A DNA stretch of 64,000 bases from Climacium dendroides (lineage: Eukaryota; Streptophyta; Bryopsida; Hypnales; Climaciaceae), in assembly GCA_950106755.1 (NCBI GenBank), contig OX467088.1:11516001-11580000 (forward strand), in the 5' to 3' direction. Each line of letters starts with the position of its first letter. Positions within the stretch are counted from its first letter, which is position 1. The position numbers were made by a program, and so were the translations under genes. Under the pieces are notes generated by a model. It saw only the letters and a program-made list of their open reading frames with translations, ran no database searches and was not told the DNA's origin. Below, one piece after another: positions 56,046 through 64,000 of the stretch.

Positions 56046-58752
56046 TAGGAATGAGTGGAAGAAATTTTAGAAACTTTGATTGAGTAGATTGCAAGATATT
56101 GTATTTACAATGAATAAAATAAGTTTTTATATTTACAAGATTGTAAGACTTAAAATCTACTTAATTTAATATTTTGCACTATAAATTTTGAAATTTTAAT
56201 CTTTTATGTTGAAGAATTGAATTGAGGGTTTTGGAAAAAAATTAAAAGACAGTCATTTGATTTTTATTCTTTAAAAATTTGTTTAATAGAAGTGGGTACA
56301 AGATAGAAGGAAATCTAAATCATAAATAGCTCTAAGATGGAATTAAAACACACTAATCCCAACAATGAGATTATTCTAGTAAATAAGCTAAGCCTTGAGG
56401 GTCTTTCTTTTATTAATATTATAAAAATAGAATTAAAAAATGAATCCAATATATTATTTTCTCAAAAAATGCTATGATTGCCTATAAAACAAGAAGTTCT
56501 ATAACTTTTACATCACCAATTCAAATGGAATGAATGAAAGCTATCCATGTAGAAAAATACAATCTATAAAAAACTAATTCTTTTAATTTTTTAAAGTTTT
56601 TCTTTTCCTTGCGCGATGTTCTATTTGTGCTTAGGATGACATAACTTTTGTTCTAGGGCACTGATTGAAATGAAAATGATATTTCCACAAAACTAATATG
56701 TTTTTCTATCTTTAAAAAAGTTTTAAAAAATTGCCAAATTTTGAGATAAAAGATCCTACTTGAGATTTCATTTGTCCCTTAGCTTGAAGGGACAACAAGA
56801 CTCTAGGGATTAAACAATTTGCCTAAATATCATTCACTAAACACTCTTTGTCCTTTACAACACTTTAGGATTAAAGGAACAAATTAATAGATGTTTGAAG
56901 TGGTCAAAAACAATAAAATATCAACCTTATCCTATAAAAAATTTGTCTTTTGCGAATTGTGCCAAAATTGGCTCCATTGAATTTTGTAGTGAATTCTACT
57001 ATCAAAATACAACATTGTGGGATAACCATCCTAATATTCTAGTGTACTTCTATTCTTGATCATTAGACTTGACCAATTGGTGTATTTTTGGAATCAACCA
57101 AAACTAAATGTCACTATCTTATTGAACAAGTGATACTTACTTTAGGTATCCACAATAAATAAATAAAGGCAACATGAGTAGACCTAGTCAGTCTCCCTCC
57201 ATAGGCCTAGTCTAGTAGACCAACTTAGTATGTATAGTCGGATATTGAAGCTTACAAACTACCTTGTGGAGCCATCCAAAGATTTGTGCATAATATAGAA
57301 TAAAGTTGGTTTTTTTTGTCTTGCCAAAATATCACTCAATTCTTACCAAACCCAATTAAGCATATCAAATTTTAGTTTCAAAAAAGCAAAATTCCATTTT
57401 TCGTGAATTTTTTAAGTCAATTTCTTTTTGTTTTACATAATATTCTATTGAATACAATTGGTGACAATTTTTTTTAATTTGATTGCATAGATATGTAGGG
57501 AACATCCATGTGCACACCTTTTGTATTAAAAAACACCCCCTTAACTAACAAAAACATGATCAATGAAAAGTTCAATGAAAATTGTTATACAACCAAACTT
57601 TTAAGAAATGGATATCTCTATATTTTAACTTGATTTTGACAAAGTAATTGGACCATCATGCTCAAACATACAAAATTAGTTATCATGTGAGGTGCAAATA
57701 GAAAAATCTAATTACAATAAAGAGAGATTTATTTTACAAAATTTGGATACGATATCCCCAACATTGAAATCTCTATAGATTAGTTTTTGAAGCATTTTTG
57801 GAGTCGTTTGTGAGAAGGGAAGATGTGCATATAGATGTTTCTTACATATCCATGCAATCAAAATTCAAAAATTCATCACCAATGATAATGTAAAATCATG
57901 AATTTTAAATAAAACAATTCACCAAAAATAGAGTTTTATTTTTTTGAAATTGAATTTGAATTTTTTATTTGACTTTTCTTTTCTCATAGATTATTATTTT
58001 TGTCTACATGGAAAGCTTTGATTCATTCCATTTGGATTTGTTATGAAAAAGTTATGGACAATCTTGTTTTTCGGGCAATTAGAGCATCTTCATGAGAAAA
58101 AAACTTGTAAGATTCATTTCTAAATGAAGTTTTTACAATTTTTCAAAAAAAAAATTTCACATGGTTTAATTTGCTTCCTCAAACCATCTCATCATTGGGA
58201 TTAGTGCATTTTAATTCCATTTTAGAGATATTAATATTTCAAAACTCTATAGAACAAAAAAATTTATTTAAAAAGGGTCAAAGTCAAATAATTTAGTCCT
58301 ACAATGAATGTGCTAAAAAAAACTTGTTTTTTTCACTTTAAACACAAATATCTTGCAATCTGTGCAGGCAAAATTTCTGAAATTTTTTCCACACATTCTC
58401 ATACTAGTTAGGTGTAAGATCCTACAGTTAGATGTGTAGCAAAAAACAATTTTCAAAATTTTTACTCTTTGCTATAGAAATAATAGTTTTAAGTGTTTTT
58501 TGGCAAAAAAAAGAGGCCTTGATTCTTTTGGGGTTAAGATGTTTTTTCGAAAATTGTAGTGCATTTATTGCAAATATCACTTTATGTTGTAAGTGCCCTT
58601 ATGTTGCAAGCTTCAATGTTGAAGATCATTGTCTAATTAAAGCATGCTTGCAAAGCTGACGATTGAGTCAACATAAAATCATACAAAACTCATCAACAAT
58701 CAATTCCATTCTCTTTTGACACCATTTTTTCCCCCAAGAATTCACAAGAAAC
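56046..58752. other. Long AT-rich intergenic stretch
   Basis: About 2.7 kb with short, AT-rich frames only. No gene, RNA or element recognised. Confidence 0.5.
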
Positions 58753-58800
58753 TAAGGTAAAATAGCCCATTGCGGTCAAATACTGAGTGCTGCAGATCAA
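58753..58800. repeat. Family B end fragment
   Basis: CTAAGGTAAAATAGCCCATTG then CGGTCAAAT matches the left end of family B; the rest of the element is absent. Confidence 0.6.
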
Positions 58801-58979
58801 CTTACCCACACCACTGACTTGATTTTGGTAAGCACTTGCCGTAAATGAATACTTTCTTCAATGAAATTATCAAAGATGATGGTTAATTGGCCATGTGCAA
58901 CTCAGTCTTCAAAAGAGACCGAGGGAGCACCTTCATCTTCTACCAACCTTTCAATTCCATTCCAATTTACTTCAAACCA

Positions 58980-59346
58980 CTGAAACTGAATTTTGGGCAG
59001 GTGAAATTTCTCAAAATATTTTTCAGTATTTTTTCCTTAAAAGAAAGGAGGGATTGGCATCTAACCCAAGTTGTTTCATATTTTTTGGATCATTTTTGAA
59101 TTAGTTATGATTTTTCAAACGAGATGTGGTATAGGTTCCTATTTATGTCCCTAGGGCTTCCATGAACTGTTCACTTGCAACTTTTGAAGATAAATGGGAA
59201 AGCAAAGAGTGTAATTGGCTCTTGTCATTTTTCTTTCCATTCATTCAAGGACTACAAAGGTTCATTTAAGAACCACTTCATATCTATTCACAACCACCTA
59301 TATAGGCGGTTCTTAATGCATGTGCAATTTTAGAGCCTCCTACCTT
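58980..59346. mobile_element. Family D inverted-repeat element
   Basis: It aligns with 15595-15976 and ends TTTTAGAGCCTCCTACCTT. Confidence 0.7.
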
Positions 59347-59526
59347 ATGAGCAAGCAGAATTAGCAATCAGGTGTATTGATCTAGATTAATCCATATTGC
59401 ATCTTTCTTATTTATTGAAAGAAGATGAACTTGAATATATATACACTCATAGGAACAAATTGGGAATATTATCAGCATGTTTGCCAACAAGGAGAAATCA
59501 ACAAACTTGCATTAAGTGCAAATATA
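59347..59526. other. Spacer
   Basis: Nothing recognisable. Confidence 0.4.
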
Positions 59527-59718
59527 GGGAATTTTGTTGAAAATGGCTCCATTCCACAACTTTGACACTTTTATGGTTTAGACTGTGCAGTTTGAAATGT
59601 ACTTCAGTCCAAGATGGCACTTTTTTTATATGGTTTAGATCGCATAGTTTGAAATGTATACAAGTCCTTCATGTTACTTTTATGGTTTAGACTGTGCGGG
59701 TTTGAAAATGTCGTATGG
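59527..59718. mobile_element. Family J element, copy 1 (decayed)
   Basis: It begins GGGAATTTTGTTGAAAATGGC and contains three TGGTTTAGACTGTGC-type segments. It aligns with 62123-62313; the right end is degraded. Confidence 0.65.
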
Positions 59719-59721
59719 AGT

Positions 59722-60042
59722 AAGGTAGGAGGTTCTAAAAGCATACAAGTTCTAAATTCACCTGCCTCCTCAAATGTACACTTTTTGTACATGCTGCTTT
59801 TTTGTAGCCTTCACCAATGTTTAAATTGAGGAGGTGGGCAATTTTAGAGCATGTGCCATTCTAGCTTCAAATTTTCATAACTAATTCCACAGTGCTCCAA
59901 AAAATATGAAACAACTTAGGTTAGATGCCAATTCCACTTTTCTTTCAAGTAAAATTTACTGAAAAACATTTTCAAAAAGTTTGACCTCCCGGCAAAATTC
60001 AGTTTCAGCTCTTAAATGGGCGATTCATGGACCTCCAACCTT
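59722..60042 (+). mobile_element. Family D inverted-repeat element with both ends
   Basis: It begins AAGGTAGGAGGTTCTAAAA and ends GGACCTCCAACCTT. Inner landmarks are TGTACACTTTTTGTACATG and TTAGGTTAGATGCCAATTCC. Confidence 0.75.
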
Positions 60043-60311
60043 TTGCCATTTGAATGGAAACTCCCTGTCATAAATGTATGAGATCTGGATGTTGTGTGAA
60101 AATGAACCTTATCTGTTGTACAGTACAGTACACGTACACAAGCAGCTTTCCTGGATGTGTGTGCCAAGCAGCCCATGGGCAGCCTGCGACTCTGTCAACG
60201 AAAAGGAACGGGTCTCTCTCGATCAACAGCTTGGAGCCAGTCAATACCATTTCTTATTGCTTAGTCATAAGTCAGTGGTGCCCTCAAGGTGATGGATTCT
60301 AGACAGGGCCA
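60043..60311. other. Intergenic sequence
   Basis: Overlapping short frames on both strands (60054-60302) have no recognised features. Not called. Confidence 0.4.
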
Positions 60312-60480
60312 GATTGCACCAGAAAAAAAAAAAAAAAATGAACAATTTGGCGAAAAGATGCCCCCCCCCGCCCCCAAATGCCAGAAAACTTGCATGAAAT
60401 CGGAAAAAAAGAAGCTTTGAATTAAAAACAAATCTTGGTTGAAATCACCAGATTGTGGATGGAAACCGACACTTCTTAAA
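60312..60480. repeat. Family K repeat copy with poly(A) and poly(C) tracts
   Basis: GCCAGATTGCACCAGAAA, AGAAAACTT, GAAATCACCAGATTGT match 63190-63310 in order. A nine-C run lies at 60361-60369. Confidence 0.6.
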
Positions 60481-60510
60481 CAATGGAAAAAAAACAAAAA
60501 AAAACTCATT

Positions 60511-60820
60511 CTACACTTGTTGATGTTGGGCAACCTCTCTGATCCAATCCTCCGGTTCCAAGCACAGAATCACAAAAAGTAGTTTTCCAGAGTTGAAGTG
60601 GGAGGTAGACGACTCTTGCAACAACTCAATTTTAACTAGAAAGTAGAGCTTCGATATGAGAAAATAGCATGCTGAACCGCGAGTTGAATCGATATTAGTG
60701 AGAGATATTTGCTTCATAATGAAAACTCTTCTTCAGTTTCATGCTCGTAGAGATAAACCTGAACAGTTGGAATTTGGATCAATTGAGGAGGGTCTGAAAA
60801 GGACACCGTAATGCTAAGAG
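60511..60820 (-). other. Low-repeat segment with gene-like minus-strand frames
   Basis: The minus strand has a frame at 60717-60511 ending LFVILCLEPEDWIREVA.. and, in another frame at about 60805-60720, protein-like DPPQLIQIPTVQVYLYEHE. They could be fragments of a gene broken by the adjacent element at 60821. No family recognised and no complete splice model could be made. Confidence 0.25.
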
Positions 60821-61273
60821 CCACTTCACACTATGGTCAAAGGTCGAGAGGCTGTGAGTTTCCATCTATCAACTTCAAGAAACCAAGAGTTTGGCCTCTC
60901 AACCCTTCACACTCTTCGCACTCAAAGGCACATGTCCAAAGGACATTGCCCTCCAACTACTTACATGGCAATAAACTGCCTATGTAGAGACACACTCTCA
61001 AACGAAGTTTGGGTCAGTTAGAAATGGAGGCTCAAACTATGACCAAGAAGTTGTGGAGTTTTTGTCATAATGAATCAACAACCGACAAAATCTCAACTGT
61101 TAGATTGGTATGAATTTGAACTTTGGGCTTGGCCCTTGAAGACTTCACACTATAGCCAACCAGTTCCTATCATTTATTGCCTATTTATTATTGCTCATTT
61201 CTTTGAACTCTCACCAAACATTTGGCCACTCACTCCCATAGCCTCTCACCTTGGATGGCCATAGTGTGAAGTG
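60821..61273. mobile_element. Family L inverted-repeat element
   Basis: It starts CCACTTCACACTATGGTCAA and ends GGCCATAGTGTGAAGTGG. The inversion extends inward through GAGAGGCTGTG and CATAGCCTCTC. Length is 453 bp. No target duplication identified. Confidence 0.8.
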
Positions 61274-62122
61274 GTCCTTGAAACAATCCCATGTTGTGAA
61301 AGATTCGGCATTAACACCTCTCCTTATGTGAGGAGCGAGTCATTGTATATGAAATTGCCAATATCAGTCTTATTACAAATGAATGCATTCATTCGAATAT
61401 ACTGGTGCTCACAACAAGTAGATATATTACTCAACTATTTCATATTGCTCAAGTTATATTGGTAGAATGTTTTCTAATAGCGACTCCCTCACGCTCCTTA
61501 CGAACAAAACCACTGCTGCTGCTGCTCCTCATCGTAACGATCTTGCACACGCACAATATTCGAAGAACGATTTGGCTTGCGATTTGAAGCGTAAGCGGAC
61601 TCTATCAATTTGTTATCAGGAAGCTCACCAGCTCAACCGCCTTCTAAGTTAATTCTCTAACTGGCCGATATATTTGTAGTGTCCTGATTAAGATTATATT
61701 GTCAGAGGTGTATATTTTCCACAACCACGTTACAGGCAGATTTGAGTTTCCTACTACGAAATACATTTCTGCAAAAAACCCACATTTGTATCAAAGATTG
61801 TTTGTAGAGGGACAACTATGTTACAGTAGTCGACTTTGGATTACCGGGAATCAATGTTACAGTTGAATGCAACTCAGAGAAATAAGAAAATTAAACATCG
61901 TTTTGAAAAGGGAACTGGAAGAGGGTCCTGTCGTAACAGAAATAGGAAAGGCGGTAGCCAAATTAAAATTAAGTATCATAACAATATTTAGTCCTCGCTG
62001 GCTACTAAAAATTCTGAACCGTGAATTGTGTATCAATTCCCTTGCTCCCTTGATTGTGTCAGTTGCTGCGTACACTCCCGACTCAATCGAAACAGAGCTG
62101 CAGCGCATGCTCCACTTATAAT
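61274..62122. other. Low-repeat segment with unidentified open frames
   Basis: The plus strand has a frame at 61467-61652 with balanced codon use and a basic segment (CDLKRKRTLSICYQEAHQ). A second, at 61867-62121, has RELEEGPVVTEIGKAVAKL and ends LQRMLHL. An overlapping minus-strand frame (62165-61857) also looks protein-like. I cannot tell which, if any, is real. Confidence 0.25.
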
Positions 62123-62313
62123 GGGGAATTTCGTTAAAATGGCAGTCATTCTGCAACTTTGGCATTTTTACAGGTTCGACCGTTCGGTCTGAAATCTATA
62201 CATGCACTAGTTGTTTTAGACTGTGCAATCTGAAATCTGTACCTGTTCTAGATGGTTTAGATTGCGTGGTCTAAAAATGGCATATGGAATATCGCCATTT
62301 TAATGAAATCCCC
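62123..62313. mobile_element. Family J inverted-repeat element, copy 2
   Basis: The ends GGGGAATTTCGTTAAAATGG and CCATTTTAATGAAATCCCC are inverted with two mismatches. Length is 191 bp, with internal repeats of a TGCGTGGTCT or CTGTGCAATCTGAAA type. No target duplication visible. Confidence 0.82.
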
Positions 62314-63189
62314 TGTGTAAGTGAGACATGTTGATTGTGTGAATCCTACCTCTCTAATTGCAATCAAGAATGTCTATTTCATTACATTGGTGATATTCCA
62401 ATACTTCAGCAAGTTTCAGAATGTGTGTCTTGAAAACATAAATCTATACCCACATAGTAGAAGTATCTATTCTTGATAACTTAAGCATTTTAGCTTGTAC
62501 GAAATTGAGTTCAATCTGTGCAAACATAAGGAGGAGGAAGAATGCAAAAAAATAAAAATAAGATAAATAAATTCAAGAATGAATATTTTATTCAATATAA
62601 ATGTAGATTTTTCATTGTGACTCATTCCAATCTCATGGACTCACCAATTGTGGTTAGCTTTGGCACTTCTCTCCAAGCAAGGAGTGAAGAGAGAAGTACA
62701 CTAGAAGGTGCAAACAAAGAATCTTTCTCAATGAATAGTACATCCAAGCATTGTTTACAATAGGGAAGCCTAAAAAGCCATGCCTAGGGTTGTCCAAAAT
62801 AGGTACTTCTACCATACTTGCCCTAGCTTGAATTATGAGACTTTTGTAAAGATGGTATATCACAGTTTTTACCTCCAAAATACTACCAATTTAACAAAAT
62901 TGACGATAGTGTTAAATATCCACACATAACCTACAATTGCCAGTGATAGTAAAAAACTACTTGTTAAATAACTTAAAAAACTGAATGGTGATGAAAATAA
63001 ATTTTAAAGATGTATTTTTATCATGGACTTGGTTGAGAGTTGCAAGGTTTGGGATGGTTTATTGGATATAAATTACTGGTTCAGCATTCATGCAATTATT
63101 GTCAATTGGATTATCTATAACAGAAAACTAGGGTTATGCAATACAACGCTTCTCTAAGCAAGTAAGACGACCAGCCAGGGCTTTTTTTT
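62314..63189. other. AT-rich intergenic sequence
   Basis: Nothing recognisable. Confidence 0.45.
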
Positions 63190-63310
63190 GGCTTTCTAGT
63201 GCCAGATTGCACTAGAAAGAAAAAATTGGTAAAAAATCAGGAATTTTTTCACAAGAAAACTTCAAATTATAAAATGAACTTGGATGAAATCATGAGATTG
63301 TAGATGAAAA
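63190..63310. repeat. Family K repeat copy with a perfect 11-bp hairpin
   Basis: It aligns with 60312-60480. At 63192-63219 CTTTCTAGTGC and GCACTAGAAAG are perfect inverses around a 6-base loop. Confidence 0.65.
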
Positions 63311-64000
63311 CAAGAGTAGAGACATGCGATATATATGAATGTGATATTTTCTATCCAATATGTAGATTGGAGATCTAATATGTTGATCCAATATGTTGAA
63401 ATTTGGAGCACCACCATAACATTTAATATCACCACTTTGGCACTTCATAAAAAATGAAAAAAAAGCCTTGCAACCAACTATACGATTTCTATCAAAGATG
63501 CAATTTCTCCAAATTATGTACTCTAAAGATGCAAGCAGGTCTTGTTCTTGCAATTTCCCCCCTCCAAAAAAATCAAGAGTTGTTGATCTTGGTTACTCCC
63601 CCCCCCCCCCCCTCTTTCTAATGTTGTTGATCTCCAATTTCTTTTTTTAAATTGTTGTTGATTGTTGTCATGAGAGACAATCTTGGCCATTGGCTCTCTA
63701 GAATATAGAATATGATACAAAATACAAAATACATATGGTATGTAAAATATATATACGTAATGCATACAAAAACATAAGGGATACACATATATCCATACAA
63801 AATATGGATACAAATTATACAAATATATATGAAATATATAAAACAATTAATATCCTATATCATTTGTAGGCCAAACAAATTTTAAAAAATACCAATATGG
63901 GGTGGGGTGGAGTATTTTACAAGCACTTGTCTCATTTTTTCAACCAATGAAAAAATGACACATTTATCCCTCCAATTGTTTATATTCAATTTTCACAAAA
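63311..64000. other. AT-rich sequence with poly(C) and AT microsatellites
   Basis: A poly(C) run of about 14 lies at 63598-63611, and ATACAAAATA/TATATATG sequence at 63700-63850. No gene supported. Confidence 0.5.

Overview
The window looks like nuclear DNA of a plant. It has a tRNA-Val with a plant-type B box, a Ty1/copia element, Stowaway-, CACTA- and hAT-type miniature elements with their diagnostic target-site duplications, and a split gene with short GT-AG introns. Gene exons are clearly richer in G+C than the AT-rich, poly(A/T)-laden sequence around them. The species or plant group cannot be fixed from the sequence.

Only one protein-coding gene type is convincing. It is present twice on the minus strand in the same orientation, 34.7 kb apart: copy 1 at 3625-6169 and copy 2 at 38325-40898. 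Both have five exons with identical exon lengths and encode 661 residues. The protein has an N-terminal domain like a 2-oxoglutarate/Fe(II) oxygenase and a C-terminal part I do not recognise. Exons 1-4 and introns 1-3 are about 98-99% identical between copies. Intron 4 cannot be aligned and exon 5 differs at about 16% of bases, which points to a recent gene-conversion tract of about 2.3 kb. The duplication also includes downstream sequence and about 2 kb of upstream sequence with CT-rich tracts, a conserved non-coding block and a GGATG-type minisatellite.

The left end (1-3290) carries the tRNA-Val(AAC), a 46-bp tandem array and a head-to-tail dimer of a dispersed repeat. A recent copia element (9453-13095) has two LTRs identical by eye and a CCCCC target duplication, but an internal deletion has removed most of the reverse transcriptase. 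From about 13 kb to 38 kb and from about 42.7 kb to 64 kb the sequence is mostly layered miniature elements, foldback repeats, minisatellites and AT-rich sequence without recognisable genes. Possible isolated exons lie at 33467-33626 and in 60.5-62.1 kb, with low confidence.

Many repeats fall into families seen several times: A (Helitron-like, TC...CTAG ends, repeatedly in tandem dimers); B, C and D (inverted ends starting AAGGTA); F, G, H, J, K, L and M; Stowaway-like; and hAT-like foldbacks. Family letters are local labels, not database names.
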